A stretch of DNA of 64,000 nt. Origin: Canna indica (lineage: Eukaryota > Streptophyta > Magnoliopsida > Zingiberales > Cannaceae). The translations under genes and the position numbers were made by a program. The notes under the pieces were generated by a model. The model was given only the letters and a program-made list of their open reading frames with translations, searched no databases and was not told where the DNA came from. Shown piece by piece: positions 10,746-24,338 of the stretch. Each line of letters starts with the position of its first letter. The stretch's first letter is position 1. The stretch spans positions 41,470,001 to 41,534,000 of the forward strand of contig CP136891.1 of NCBI GenBank assembly GCA_034359265.1, in the 5' to 3' direction.

Positions 10746-13047
10746 TGATGACAAACATCCTTAAGAAAATATATTCATTAAAGCGCAAGGGATATCAATC
10801 ATGGGATTTCTCCCCTATCAACATACATATCTATGAACATAAACTCCCCCTATCTATATGCATGGTTTTCCTATATTTTCTTCCCTTTTACCTATATTTT
10901 TCTCCCCCTTTTAACATCAATAAAAAAAGGGCTAGAAAAAACAATTAAAATCAAGGTTGAGACTAGAAAAAAAATTTCATGAAAACTAAAGTCAACCAAG
11001 TCAAGGGACGAAAACATTATATCCATTTTGAGACTAATCAATACATTATATCAAGGAATGATAGATAGAATCCAAAACTAAGAATCATGTATGTACTCAA
11101 GTATAGATATTTTCGTGAATATCATATCTTTTTCATGGCATTTTTAGATTTCATTCAAACTTTCAAAATGCCAAGATATGGTCATTTAAAGCATGTATAT
11201 CAAGTTTGAGGTGAAACTAATGTCATTTGATCAAAATTTCAACTTAGTACGGTTTCATTCGAAATAAGCATGAAAACATGAAAATGACTAAGTATCAAAT
11301 TTTGCTATCCACTCATGTTTTCTCAAACTTAGGCACACAGACATCTAACATGAGTGAATCTAAGTATATGAGTCAAGTTTGGGCTGAAAATGAGGTTTCT
11401 AAGTCACTTTGTTGACTTAGGTCAAAGTATACTTCAAGTTTACAAAAATCAAACTTTTAAATCTATATAAAATCATATTATTGACGAAATTTTTTGAAAC
11501 TTTAACTGGACAAACTATATTTTTCAAGGAATCTACAAGTTCAAGAATCAGTTAAAAAGGATTTTTTTACATTTTTCTAGAAATAATTGAAAATGCTAAA
11601 ATTTCAATGATATTTTCGTAATTTTCAGTCATTTTTCAAAACATGCTCAGTTTTTATTCAAATTTTTATGACACCATAAAATGATCATGTAAAAAGTGTA
11701 TGTTAAGTTTGAAATGAAAATTATGTCCTTAAGTCAAGATATCAACCTAGCATGATTTCATTCAAAACTAAACGAGTTATCATGAAACTTGCTAAGTATC
11801 AATCTTATCATTTACTCATGGTTTTTCAAACTTAAACCTATGGACACCTAACATGAGTAAATCTAAACATGTTCCTCAAATATGGAATGAAAATGAGACC
11901 TCTAAGTCAATTTGTTGACTTGGGTCAACTTGGGTCAACTTGGTTCAAAAGATGTTATCATGAAATGGCATCTATGTCATTTTATCCATATCTATATGAA
12001 TTTTTCATTCTAAGTGCATGGAAGCATGTCATACCTATTCCTAAACATGTTTATGAAGTTTGGACTTAAAATAAAGTTTCCAAATCGATTTGTTGACTTG
12101 TGTCAAACTTTTCCAAGTTTAAGAACCCTAAAGTGAATTAGTTATCACTTTGTTCATCTAGACATGAATTTTCAAGTTTAAACATCTAGAATCATGTGAT
12201 ATGTGTATCTAAACATGTTTGTCAACCACTAACTCAAAATGAGGTATCTAATATGAATTTCAACCTAGAGCAAAATTCATTCAATCAAGATATAATGAAA
12301 TTGCCTAGGTTATCAAAATTTTACCTACTCATGAAATTTCATATATTTATCATGTAAAAATAATCATGAGTATAGAGACATCATTATATCATAAATATTC
12401 AAGTATTATACTAAGATTTTTGCAAAATCAAACTCATACCTCATTCCTGAAAATTTTCTCAAACTTTTCATTTCCTTTTCCATTTTCTTTTAGATAGCAT
12501 AGCCTTCCATTAATATTTTCAACTTGCAAGTAGACTTCATTGGTATATAATGAAATTAAGGCTACTAGCAAGCTAACCAAACCAAATAGCAAAGAGAGAT
12601 TCAAATATCATTTTCAAAATGCATCTTTGTTAGATAGTTTGAAATTCATTTTAAATGAAATCAAGTGATACCAAAACGAACTTTAAGAGATCACAAAAAT
12701 AATAAATATGAAAATATGATCTCCAACCCTTTCTATTGGTTGAAAACCGAAAGGCCACACAATGAGCCTACGATTTAGAACCGCAAGGTCGCATGAGCCC
12801 GTTATAGGCTACATAGGTCTCCGAAGAGACCGGAAATCAAAAGTCAAAAACATTTTTGAAACTTATCAAGAGCGGAAAATCTACTACTATTAAGCATATA
12901 TCAAACTCCAACTATAATTTAAGCAAGAGGGTATGAGATAGTATCAAAGTCGTTGATGCCAATTTTCATACCTATGGCATCATGATAGCATGAAGTTGCA
13001 ACCTCTTGGAATATTTCTCATTTGGATCCAAGGTCAACTTCAATATT
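10746..13047 (-). repeat. Noncoding spacer with degenerate internal repeats
   Basis: AT-rich sequence fills the place of pol. Phrases recur every few hundred bases, for example GTTGACTT with GGTCAA/TGTCAAA at about 11400-11430, 11905-11945 and 12085-12110, and CTCATG followed by TTTCAAACTTA at about 11313 and 11814. No integrase or RT motif was seen in any frame. A rearranged copy of this spacer lies inverted at about 17960-19893. Confidence 0.65.
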
Positions 13048-14438
13048 TCATTTCTCATTCATCCTTGTGTGGTAGCTCCCCCTACAAAAGAGCATAAGAT
13101 CTTTGGGTCCTTGGGGGTTAGAGGGCTTAGGAACCCAAAGTGTCTTTGTCACACTTGGATTCATCTTAAAAGCGCAATCATAAATGGCATGCTCGTAAAC
13201 ACCACAACAAAAATAATGTCCATTAAAAATTTTATTTTCATTTTTCTTAACATGAGGTTTAAATGTGGAATGCCTAACATTTACTCTTGAGATGTGAGAT
13301 TTATGGTTAGCATGAGCATTCTTGAAAGAAACACTTTTCTTTTTAAATTTCCTAGAAGAATAAGCATCCTTAATTTCATTTACTCTTTTATTTAAAACTA
13401 CAACCTCATTTTTTAAGGTATCAATAGATTTATGCAAAGCACACACTTGAGATTTCAATATGCAATTCTCATTTTTCAAATTCTCATTCTCAAGTTTGAA
13501 ATTACTTTTCAAATCATTACTTCTAAGCTTCATTTTTTATTTCAAATCCTCATTTTCTTTTTTCAAATCAATATTCTCACTTTTTAAGTCTTCAATTTCA
13601 AGATTAAAATTGTCATGGCAAGTATTAACAAAACTAGTATTCAATTTCTCTTTCTCTAATTCATGCACTTGTGAATCAAGCCTTAAATTTTCTTTTTTTA
13701 GTTTTCTATTTTCTTTGATCTTCTTATTCATAAGCAAGGCATACATCTTCTTAGATTCTTCTAATAGCTCATCATAAGTCATACCTAAAGAATTTGACCT
13801 ACTATCATCATTATCACTATCAAGATTTCTTTCATGACTAGAAGTAGAAGATTTTACCTCATTCTGAAGACCCATGAGGCAAAATTGAGATATGACTTCT
13901 TGATCATGACAGGAAGATGCTTCTTGTGATTCGGTTGTGGAAGTTACGCACTTGTCTTCCTCTTGACATTTTTCTTTGGTGAAGGGCAATTTCTTTTAAT
14001 GTGCCCCTTTTCCTTGCACAAGTAGCATATAATCTTTCTTTTTCGGCTTTTTGATTTGCTTCTTTCACTAGAAGCACTAAGAGCATCAAAATCGAGGTTA
14101 GCACTAGGGGGATGACCACCCACAACAAGTGTATTAAGCTCTTCGGTTTTAGCAAAATCATATAACATATTTAATGTAGCCCATAAATCAAATGCTGATG
14201 TACAATGCATGACTTTATCAAGGATGCTATTAGGTAAGGTACAAAAAATGCAATACATAGCATCTCCATTAGATTGAAATATTTTTTTGTCATGTTCACT
14301 CCAATCATGCATGTCAACCTTAGGTAAGTGTACATCAAAACCTCTAGTCTTTAAGTAAGTGTACATCCTAGACTTCCAAAGACCAAAGTTCAATTCACCG
14401 AACCTAGGAGGTGTGGAAACAACCGACTCTAGTGCCAT
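13048..14438 (-). pseudogene. Gag protein of the family A element, broken
   Basis: Gag forms the particle that packages element RNA. Reading starts at 14438 (MALESVVSTPP), with a capsid-like region FGLWKSRMYTYLK and a CCHC zinc knuckle CYLCKEKGHIKRNC at about residues 136-149 (CX2CX4HX4C). Just after the knuckle the frame is lost near 13985 and continues in another phase as KEKCQEEDKC, followed by a long Lys/Glu/Asn-rich coiled coil. An in-frame TAA at 13537-13539 interrupts the coiled coil. The last part has a second, degenerate Cys/His motif (HYFCCGVYEHAIYDC) and a WVPK segment typical before integrase in SIRE-like elements, then stops. No integrase follows. Confidence 0.85.
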
Positions 14439-14492
14439 TTCCGAATCGAAACAAAGTGTAGGAGAGATGGTGAAATCTCAATCTACGACCTA

Positions 14493-14504
14493 CTCTAATA
14501 CCAA
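14493..14504 (-). promoter_or_regulatory. Primer-binding site, initiator-Met tRNA type
   Basis: On the minus strand, one or two bases after the 5' LTR, the sequence is TTGGTATTAGAG. It matches the TGGTATCAGAGC-type site used by most Ty1/copia elements, with one change. Confidence 0.85.
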
Positions 14505-14505
14505 T

Positions 14506-16074
14506 TGTTGGTGAAATGGTCACACTAGAGGGGGTGAATAGTGTGTTATCTAAATCTTTCGCCTAATTCTGATTTTAATCGTTTACTTGATTACTTAGAC
14601 AAGTTGCAATTTATCAACTAAATGCGGAAACAATAATAAAACAATTAAGCACAAACAAAAATAACAATGCTAACACAATAATTTATAGTGGTTCGGCCCC
14701 AATGCCTACTCCACTACCTAAGCACCCCGCTTAGGATTTCCAAACTAGTTTAACTAGATTAATTAGCTTTCTTACAATGACGACTTTATACCGAAAAGTC
14801 TCCGCTCTCAAACCGAAGGCACTTCCACACCCGGAAGTATCCCGCCATTCCTACCAAGAGCACTCTCCCACCTCAACCTAAGGACAACTCAACTAATCCT
14901 AGTAAAATATGTTTACACCGGTGGATTTAAACCTCAAACACCAAGGCTACCACCAACTCAATCAACCTAGCACTCTAGGTTTACACAAACTCACATACAA
15001 TGAAATAACAAGAAAATACAACACAAAATGGAGCAATAAATCAAACAATAAAGTACTTAGCTCTACAACAAGATTCCTTGCTTCCTCTTGATGCCTTTGA
15101 TGATGAAACAATGAAGGTAAGAAAAGAGATGAAAGGTTCAAGCTAGGATTTTCACAAGATTGGCTTAATGAGGGCTTAGGATTGATCAAAAGAATGTCTC
15201 AAATGTAGTAGAAGTGATCAAGATTGGCCTTATATTTATAGGCCATGAAGAGAAGAGAAGCACCTCTCTTCTCAACGGGCAAATTTTTGCCCGTTATCAA
15301 CCGCTGGTCGCTTGTTCGGTCGACCAACCGAGCGACCGAAGGCAATATGCCGCTTTTGGGCAACGTTCGGTCGACCGAAATGCCTTCTCCTTCGGTCGGT
15401 CGACCGAACCTGGGTAGGGTAGATTTCTTTGCTTGTTTGTTCGTTTTCTGGTTCCATCTTCGCTAAGTCTACTTATATAATATTTCTAAATAACTTTAAA
15501 ACATAAATATCATATAAGGATTACCCCCCATTTGGATTCAATAAAAATATCTAAAACATTAAAATTCTTAAGAATCAAAATCTAGTTTTTGGGGTCTAGT
15601 ACAAATTTTCGAAAAACAAAAATTTTCTAATCTCCCGTGTCAAATATGGGTATGTTAAAGGCTTCCAAAAATTCCTTTAAAATACCTTGTTATCTAGTTT
15701 TTACCCAAGAAACAATTTACCGACATTTTTTGAGTCAAGAAAATATCTAGGTCATATAGCCCTCCAAGGAGCTCCCTAGGCTTAGTGAATTTCAGGACGA
15801 TTTTCGAATTTTCATATTTTGGGGTTCGGGTTTGGTTTTTGGGTCTTTATACATCATCGTGAGGATTTACAACACATGCTAGACACCCTAGACCTAACCT
15901 TCAACTTTCCGAAGAATCCCGAGCGTCGACGAGCATCCTTGCCGATTTTTTCGATCGCGGACGTAGTGCACTAACCGACTTGGAACCTGAAAGATTTCTC
16001 AATGAAACATTAGTTCCATATTTTTTATCATCAAAACTGAGATTAAGACCAAGGTCAAAAACCTTAGGCCAACA
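14506..16074 (-). repeat. 5' LTR of the family A element
   Basis: This 1569-bp LTR starts TGTTGGCC on the minus strand at 16074 and ends CCAACA at 14506. It has a TATA-type box at 15231-15240 and a palindrome array at about 15306-15412. Confidence 0.9.
15306..15412 (-). promoter_or_regulatory. Palindrome array upstream of the TATA box, copy 2
   Basis: GGTCGACC-type words lie about 66 bp upstream of the TATA box in the 5' LTR. There are fewer motifs than in copy 1 of the same element, so the array has changed length since insertion. Confidence 0.55.
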
Positions 16075-16079
16075 TAGGG

Positions 16080-16360
16080 TTCATCGAAGAAGGCAACCCG
16101 AGGCCGGAGAGAGAGATAGAAGGAGGGGGCACCGATCGAGAGGCAGAAGATGCGTGACGAGAGGCGGGCAACGAGCGGCGGGCACGCGGCAGAGAAATCG
16201 TAGAGATAGCGAGGAAAATAGGGATCGGGGGATAAAAATTCCAATTTCACGACTTTGCAACGGTGATTGCGGTCACAACGCGATAGCCATGCCGTCACGG
16301 GTTTATTAATTCTACGACGGCAACAACTGCGGTCGTGATGAGTGTCGAATCCACTAAAAA
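16080..16360. other. GC-rich flank of the retrotransposon
   Basis: A GC-rich purine-heavy block (16085-16200) is followed by words such as CGACGGCAACAACTGCGGTCG that recur loosely in both orientations. This is perhaps a transposon end; no gene is supported. Confidence 0.35.
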
Positions 16361-17959
16361 TAAATACCTACTTCTTAAGATTTTGTAGTCGTGACAAGTA
16401 TGGTCGAATCCACAGAGACTGGTTAGTTTCATATTCTCTCAAAACTAGAAATTATAAGAAAGGAAAAAAAATGGGGGGTTTGATTAGATGCAAGAGTGTG
16501 TAAAAGAAAATAGTAATTAAAATTGAGGAGAAATCAATGAGAGAAAGATCTACCTAAATGTACGTTATCGGTTTCAGTTCGTAGGATTGATCATGGGCAC
16601 GAGGATAAGTCCCTTTATTTCTAGCAAATCGATTTGGTAATAGACAAGTGCTAAGAACTGTGATCTTCTTTAAATCTATGATTAACCCAACAAGCGCTGC
16701 GATTATACCTTTATTGATTAGTATTCCTAGAGACACTCTATGATAGCTAAAGTTCTTGGGATCATCGATTTTAATCGACTAATATGAATTGAACAGTAAT
16801 CTCATATGTCAAATTAATTCATAAATTTCCTTAGTATGGATTGAACAACAATCTCAACTAATTTGCCTCTAAATTCGGTATGGTACAACCATACCGAAAG
16901 GCTAACTATTATCCTAATAACTTGGTAACAAACCAATAATTAAAAGGAACAATAGATAAATTTCTGCAGGAAATAAACGAATACTAAAAGAATCACTCTA
17001 TTTAGCTAAATTTCTGCAAAAGAGGTAAAACATAAAGAAATCTCACAATCCGTAGAACCGAAATGTCAAATCATCCTTTAGCTAGAAATAAGTAAATTAG
17101 CCACACATCGTAAACACAAACATCTTCATTCTCCAAAATATCACTACTCAATTCAAACTTAATTCTAAACTGAAAATAAAAGACTAAAACAAAGCATGTT
17201 GTTCATTTACAACTTTTCTCCTCTTATAGGAGAATTCCAAACCTAACTAAAATAGAAATAAAAATCAAATCAACCCTACATGGTAATAAACTAACAACCA
17301 AATATCTTTGTTTAATATTTTAGACACAAAAGGATAGTCCAAATTCGTATGGAAACTTGGAAACAAAATTTTAGCCTTTAACATGGTAAATTCTGGATCT
17401 ATCACATGCATCTTTACTAAGGCGTGGGCACGTCCAAGGCATGGCGACCAGGTCTAGCTTTCTTTCCAATTTCCAGCTTCCAAAAAATGTACAAGGAGAT
17501 TCTTTTTTGTTTCTTTCCATCCTTTGTTGCTTAAAAATTAAATAAAATAATAAACACATTTTAAGAAGTATTTAATTCGAATTTAGCATGAAAATAAGCA
17601 ACTAAAGATGAAAAATAAACATGTCATCAAATCTCCTCACACGATTCTTGTCCTTAAGCATAACTCACACAAAACAATCACTCTATTTTAAAATCCATCA
17701 CACCCTATCGTTGCACGCATCATAAAGTCTCAATAACCCAAAAATAAAAGACAATAGTAAGTTAACTTTTCACAATGAAATCTCATCACTCCACATAGAT
17801 TCATAACTACCTAGATGCACATTCAGAGTACAAGATGCAAGGGTTAAAAAGTTTTAAGCACACATGCAAATTTAAAAAAAAATCATCACACAAAAGAAAC
17901 ATCTATCAAGCAATGTCATAAGTCGAAAACTATGAGACTTTACTTATTAAAAGTTCAAT
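16361..17959 (-). mobile_element. Possible Tat/Ogre-type gypsy LTR fragment
   Basis: Read on the minus strand, a purine-rich run (GTGAGGAGATT, 17630-17640) is followed by TGATGACATG at 17629, which resembles the polypurine tract and LTR start of Tat-lineage elements. GTCGAATCCACAGAGACTGG near 16403 resembles a phrase found near the LTR end of that group. No second LTR or target duplication was found, and nothing coding is present. Confidence 0.35.
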
Positions 17960-20174
17960 TCTTATGCAAGTTGATTTCAGAAAAGTCATATTTGAATAAA
18001 AACAGGTATCATGCAAAATAAAGTGATATTTATGCTCATATTTGAATACCTATACTAAAATAATTTCTCTATGCTCATGATTGATTATGTATGATATCAT
18101 GATATTTATGAAATTGGACTAGGTTGAAATTTTTCTTTAGAGACTTCATTTTAAGTTAAAAATTGGATAAACATGGTTAGCTGTGTTAATGATTAGTTGT
18201 CATGTGCTTAAGATTGAAAATTCATGTCTAGATGAATAAAGTGACAACTAATTCACCTTAGAGGACTTAAGCTTGAAAAGTTTGACCCAAGTCAATAAAT
18301 CAACTTGGTCACTTTATTTTAAGTCCAAAACTCATAAACATGTTTAGGAATAGGTATGATATGTTTCCAAGCATTTAAAGTGAAAAATTCATATGTATAT
18401 GGATAAAATGACAATAGATGTCAATTCATACTTACCTCTTTTGAACAAAATTGACTCAAGTCAAAAATTGACTTAGAGGTTTCATTTTCAATCCATATTT
18501 GAGGAACATGTTTAGATTTACTCATGTTAGGTATCCATATGTCTAAGTTTAAAAAATCATGAGTAAATGATAAGATTGAAACTTAGCAAGTTTCATAGAA
18601 AAACTAGTGTAGTCTAGAATGAAACCATGCTAGGTTGATATCTTGACTTAGGACATAATTCTCATTTCAAACCTGACATATACTCTTTACATGACCATCA
18701 TGTGGTGCCATGAAAGTTTGAATGAAAATTGAACAAGTCTTAAAAATAACTGAAAATTACAAAAATACTATTTCGACCTACAATTGGTATCAACTTCAGT
18801 TATTTCTAGAGAAATATAGAAAAATCCTTTTTAAATAATTCTTGAAACTGCACATTCACTAAAAAATCTAGTTTTATCAATAAAAATTTCAAAAAGTTCC
18901 ATCAAGAATCTGATTTAAAGTAAATTTTTGAAGTTGGATTTCGAAAACACAAAGTATCACTTGTTTGAAATATCAATCTTTCCGATACTTTGATTTTTCT
19001 TCAAAAAAAACTTCAAATGAAAACTCATGTATACCATTTGAATTCCATTTCTAATGTCATTCACACAATTTCTTGAGTAAAATCATTTCTAGGAATGGTT
19101 TTGATATCTTGGATGATAGCTAGAAATATCCATTTGTTTATTAAAATCAATATAGGATGAAAAATGGTCTTTAAAAATTCTTTTGAGTTCAAACTTTATT
19201 CATGCATTTCAAATGACCATTCAATATTTGGTATCAAAAATTTTCATCCAAAAATTGGTACCAAAGTTTTTCATCGAAAATATAATGTTGTATAGATTTA
19301 AAAGTTTGATTTTTTTTCAAATCTTGAAGTATAGGTTGACCTAAGTCAACAAAGCAACTTAAAAATTTCATCTTAAGCCCAAACTTGATTCATAGACTTA
19401 CATTATCTAATTTTTGATGTCTAGATGCCTAAATATGAGAAAACATGAGTAGATAGCAAATTTTGATATTTAGCATTTTCATGTTTTCATGCTTATTTCA
19501 AATGAAAATGTGCTAAGTTCATATTAAATATTTGTTTTCCATCCCTTTGGTTGAGATTTTCATGTTTCATGAAAAATAATCTTTAGAGTCTCAACTTCAT
19601 TAAAAAAAAATTTGTTTTTCATCCCTTTGACTAGATTGACCTTTCTTGCCCTTTTGATTGATGTCAAAAGGGGGAGAAATGTATAAGAACAAGGGGGAGT
19701 AATGTATAGGAAAATTGGAGATAAAATTATAGGTAAAGGGGAGAAAAATATAGGAAATCCATGCATATAGATAGGAGGAGTCTATTTCATAGATATGTAT
19801 GTTGATAGGGGGAGAAATCCCTTAGTTGATATCCTCTATGCTTTAATGTTATATTTTCTCAAGGATGTTTGTCATCATCAAAAAGGGAGAGATTGTTGGC
19901 TTTAGGTTTTCAACCTTGGTCTTAATCTCTTAATCTCGGTTTTGATGATAACAAACATGGAACTAATATTTCGTCGAGAAATCTTTTAGGTTCCATATCG
20001 ATTAGCGTTCGATGTCCTCGATCGGAAAAATCGAAAGAAATCAGAAAATCGGAAGGACATTGATCGTCGAGCTCGGGTTCATCACGAAAGTTCTCGAAGA
20101 TCAACATGAGCACCAAAGTCATCTTGGACGAGCTCAAAGATCACATGAAAGCTCTCCAAGTTGATGGTCGTTGA
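17960..20174 (+). mobile_element. Family A retrotransposon 3' part, opposite orientation, truncated
   Basis: Spacer sequence (about 17960-19880) reads like the reverse complement of the spacer of the 9131-16074 element, including the GATTGATGTCAAAAGGGGGA stretch at 19656. A polypurine tract (AAAAAGGGAGAGAT) is followed by an LTR start, TGTTGGC, at 19894. The LTR is lost after about 280 bp, near a short duplication of TTGATGGTCG at 20161-20180. Confidence 0.8.
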
Positions 20175-21268
20175 TGGTCGTTTCCTCTTAATGGTTGAGA
20201 TTAAAGGCCTTCTTATGAAATTAAATCAATGGCTGTGATTGATTCAATCTTATTTAATGTTGCAGCCCATTCATGGTTCTTTTTTTATGGTTGAGATTAA
20301 ATGTTGCTTTTAATGGATGTGATTTAATTGTGAATGATTGAAGATTTAAAATTGAATTGGACGGTTGTGATTGAAATTGCTTTAAACACTTTCTTTTCAA
20401 TTCAATCGTAGTCGGCTCAACCTCTTTAAAATTTAACCGGTCTAGTCTTTTATTTGAAGTTGGTTCAATTTATTTAAATCGGTTGATTGTTGAAATCAAA
20501 TTGGTTTTATTTAATTGATTCTGATCCAGTTCATCCCAATTCAAAACCAGATTAGAATAATTTCAGTTGGTTCACAATCAATTCACCTTATTTTTCCACC
20601 GATTCATCAAATTTCTTGACTGTTTCAATTTAATTTATACCAGTTTAGTCTAAATTATGATTAATTTTGCTCAATTATATTTGGTTCATGCTTAATTGAT
20701 CCTTTTATGATTGGCTCAACTTTGGTTCAATGTAATTTTACTTGGTTCATTATGTTTTTGATTAATTTACTTTAAAATTAGATCATGACATGATATTTTG
20801 AATACAATAGTATTCTACCCAACATACTCATGAGCTTATATGAACATAGTATCGATTAATTTATCATGCTATAATTAACCTTAATCTATTATTGTCAATT
20901 TTATTGTCATGCTACATCTATATCTATTGTATGTAGAATTCATGCGACTAATTAACTTATGCTATTTTTCTACATGTTGGCATAATTAATTCTCGCAAAT
21001 TTTATGAATGTCAGTTTATTATTATACATGATGACATATTTTACCTTTTATTGGGTCATAAAATGTTGATTTATTATTTTATCATTGTAGTTCATGTTAT
21101 GTTATATTTTGCTTCTTACATAGCTAATATAATGTTGATACATTAGAGTATTATTGCTCTTTCTTCTTCTTTTTTCATGTGGCTATATTTGGGCCCAATA
21201 ATGCTTGTGGGATATTTCTACTAAATGAGCTCACTGTTGATGAAAACGTTGGCCTTGGTTTTGGGGGC
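20175..21268. other. AT-rich DNA, no gene seen
   Basis: No ORF of note is present. Many GGTT/AACC-type words occur (GGTTGAGATTAAA, GGTTCAATTT), perhaps from an old LTR. Confidence 0.4.
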
Positions 21269-21273
21269 CGGCG

Positions 21274-23825
21274 TGTAAGACCCGAAAAAATTTTCTTATA
21301 TAAAAATCTATTTTGGTGCAGTATGCCGGATCCGGGGGTAGTCGAGTCGAGCCTTGGGATCATTTCGAGTGAAAAGGTATGACTCGATTAATGATTCATG
21401 GAATCTATTTGGGTGATTAACTTTCCTTTTATGAAATCATATCTTAAATTAAGTTAACTCGAGTCATATTATGGCTTGAGTCGGAACCCAAGTTGAGTTT
21501 TCGGGTTTAGTCGAGATTTGAGTGCGAGTTAAGTGAGTCAAGAGGCCTCATTTGGAAAGCTAGATGAGGGATTAATTAAAACCCTCATCTTGCAGCCGTG
21601 CGGCTCATCCATTGAGCCGCACAAGGCTGGCTAAGGGGAGAGAGGAAGAGGAGCAAGGTGAATCTTGGGGCTTGGATCGATCTGGGATTCGCGTCGTCGC
21701 CGAAAAAATTTCAAGTCGTCGTCACACGATCCTTGTTTCTCCGCAACCTATGTGAGTGGTTAAGTTTTGAAGCTTGGGGGAGGCGGGTGGCCGAACCCTA
21801 AATGAGATAGGTTGAGTTCTCACAATCTTTCCGACAAATCTTGATTTCTATGATGTGCGTTCACTATTTTATGAAATTTCTTGTCGGAACTCACTGTTTC
21901 TTCGTCGATTCGCAAGTTTTTGGGGCTGCCGAGTCTTGGGGAAAGGGGAAAGATCATGCCAAAATTTTCTCCAATTCCCTTGACGGCAAGGAAGCCCTTA
22001 GATGACCTTAGATCAATGTTCGATGTAGTTCTACTTGTATATCTTTCGTATATTGAAGCATGTCTTCCCTAGGAGTTCCTTGAATGATCGAATGAACCTT
22101 ACCACTCATGAAGAGGGTTCGGCCAAGGGTGGAAGGGTAAATTAGTTCATTGGCATTTAAGTTACATTCGGAATTGAAGAGGTAGAGGTATAGCTAGTCT
22201 CCTCCATCTTTTCCTACCACTAAAACCATGGCCGGGCAAGGTCTTCCTTGCTCATGGTTTGGCCAACGCTAGGGAGGGGAGAAGAGATTAGCTATAGATG
22301 GAAATTACATGACTATAAGGATCATACATAGAGATATGACAATACTTAGGAAGAACACCAAACATAGCAAGTAGCTTGATTGATTTGAAACTTTAGGAAT
22401 GCTAGTCTTGTAACCATCTTTAGCATTAGATCTTTAAACTTGAATGTTGAAATTGTTGCTATGTTTTGTATTTCCTAGATGTCATTTGAATTCATTACCA
22501 CCTTGCCATGCTAGATAGTTGTTTCTTATTGTGCTAAAATTCCTAAGGTAGTGTAAAGTTGCTATATATATACATTGTGGTTATATATGATGAATGATGC
22601 AATATTTGAATATTCTCCTTTAGATTATACATGCTGCCCTAAATGTTCTTGGGCGGGATTCCAAGGTTGACACACGAAATTCCCCACCCGAGGTAGTATA
22701 GATGGTTGGTTAACATGTACGGCGTCACTAAACATTCATAGCACTTATATGGAAACTTAGTTAGGAGACGATAACACTTCTATGACCTTTGGTACACTTT
22801 TGGAAACTTAGAACTCATAGTTGTTCATATCTTGAAAGGGTGGCATAAATTGTTGACCCTGTAGCCGGATTTAGGCTAGATACGAGCAAAGGCTCGAAGT
22901 GTATATATGGAAACCCTAGGATATTGATTGTGTGATGTGTTTGAGATGGTCCGCCGAGGAGCGAGGAGGTCGAAAATGACCTATGCTCAGCTCGGCCAGT
23001 ATTGGGTCTAGAGGTGCGCCAGTGCGCCCGCTAGGTGCCAGACCCAGTTGGGTGGGACTAGCTATCCTTACCCCAGACGGTGTCCGAAGACTAGTGGACC
23101 ATCCTAGTCGACGGCCCGGGATTGTTTGTTTACATCTTGAGATATTGTGGCCTAGGGCCAGTGTGATACTACCGGATATGGTAGGGATGGTTGTAGCCGG
23201 GATATGATTCTATGAGTAGGCCCAAGGGCCGGAAGCCGAAGGTTAGATAAACCGAGATGGCAGGTTATCATGTTCAGTTGATGCGGACGAACCCGTTGGG
23301 GGTCAGTAATCGCATTAGAAATAAATTTTACCTCCTTGTACATTTCATTTATTGCCATGTATGATATATATATATATATGACTGAGGCTTGTGTGGAGGT
23401 TCATTTGAGCCACTCACTGAGTCCCAAGTGGACTCACAGTTTCTTTCTATTTTGCAAAGCATGAGCAGTAGCTTGGTATGTCGACATGGTGCAGCTGGTG
23501 GGTGGGAGGCGGTGTCGTATCTCGTAACGGCGTCCTTGAGTCTTAGACTAGTGCTTAGTTATGTTGGTTTTGTTTCTACGTTGACTTTTGAAATTGAAAA
23601 AGGATTGTAAAACTTGTTACTTGAACTTTTGGTTATTTGATGTTGATATTCCTACGTGTTTGGAAAAAAAAACTTATAACTTATGACTTGAAAACTTTTT
23701 ATAAAGTATGTTGAGTTTTCTTTCATTCACTATGTCTTGATTTTCTTAATGTTAGTGTAGATAGTAGGCTACAGGGCAGGATGTAGGCCCTGACCGATCA
23801 CACTACCCTCAGTTGGGGTGTGACA
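21274..23825 (+). mobile_element. Solo LTR, 2552 bp, probably Ty3/gypsy
   Basis: The sequence begins TGTAAGACCCG, ends GGGGTGTGACA and is flanked by perfect CGGCG copies (21269-21273 and 23826-23830). Single LTRs with intact target duplications arise by recombination between the two LTRs of a full element. Length and ends suit a chromovirus-like gypsy LTR, but with no internal region the lineage is a guess. The interior has no coding gene. It includes an (AT)n run at about 23366-23380. Confidence 0.9.
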
Positions 23826-23942
23826 CGGCGCTTGGGCCCAATTGGCGGGCCCAATTTTGTAGGCTAGCCTATCGAGCCATTTCTTTTGGGCTCAAATTTT
23901 GTAGATAACCCTTCAAGTCCTTTCTGTTGCAATTTTTCTGTC

Positions 23943-23948
<6 letters not shown>

Positions 23949-23985
<37 letters not shown>

Positions 23986-23998
23986 AATAAAATAAGGG
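23949..23998. repeat. (ATA)n/(ATAA)n microsatellite
   Basis: About ten ATA units are followed by several AAAT units. Confidence 0.95.
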
Positions 23999-24338
23999 TA
24001 AAATATTGGTATATATAAATTTATGAACAAAATCATGAGATCTTTTTACACCTAATGATTGTGTACTCACCTATCGTGGGTCTAATTACGACAGTGTGTA
24101 TAGGTTGAAATCTCATAAGCTTGTTTAATGGATATACCCTATCAGTGTAACGTTAACAATATAATTTTGGATAATTTCAACATCATTAATAATCTTTGTA
24201 ATTTTAATGTTTCTTGTATCCTATCGATGCAGAAATATTGATTATATTTATGGTGTAAAGAGAATTACCTTTCTCTCTCTTTATTATTTAATTAATTAGA
24301 GATCCTATTTAAACTCCTTTCTTGGTTGAAGACCTAAT

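Larger units (their letters stand above)
9131..16074 (-). mobile_element. Complete gag-only LTR retrotransposon, family A (SIRE/copia-like, non-autonomous)
   Basis: Two direct repeats (9131-10729 and 14506-16074) begin TGTTGGTGAAATGG and end CCAACA or its variant TCAATA. They are flanked by an identical 5-bp duplication, TAGGG (9126-9130 and 16075-16079). On the minus strand the order is 5' LTR (high coordinates), a primer-binding site, a broken gag, 2.3 kb of noncoding spacer, a polypurine tract and the 3' LTR. No protease, integrase, RT or RNase H was found in the 3.8-kb interior, so the element is of the TR-GAG type and must use enzymes from elsewhere. The LTRs resemble those of the SIRE-like copia element at 36665-40598, a plausible relative of its helper; that link is inference. 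Confidence 0.92.

Noticed and set aside
13460..13777. Plus-strand 105-codon ORF rich in Ser/Phe
   Set aside because: Antisense shadow of the Lys/Glu/Asn-rich coiled coil of gag on the minus strand.
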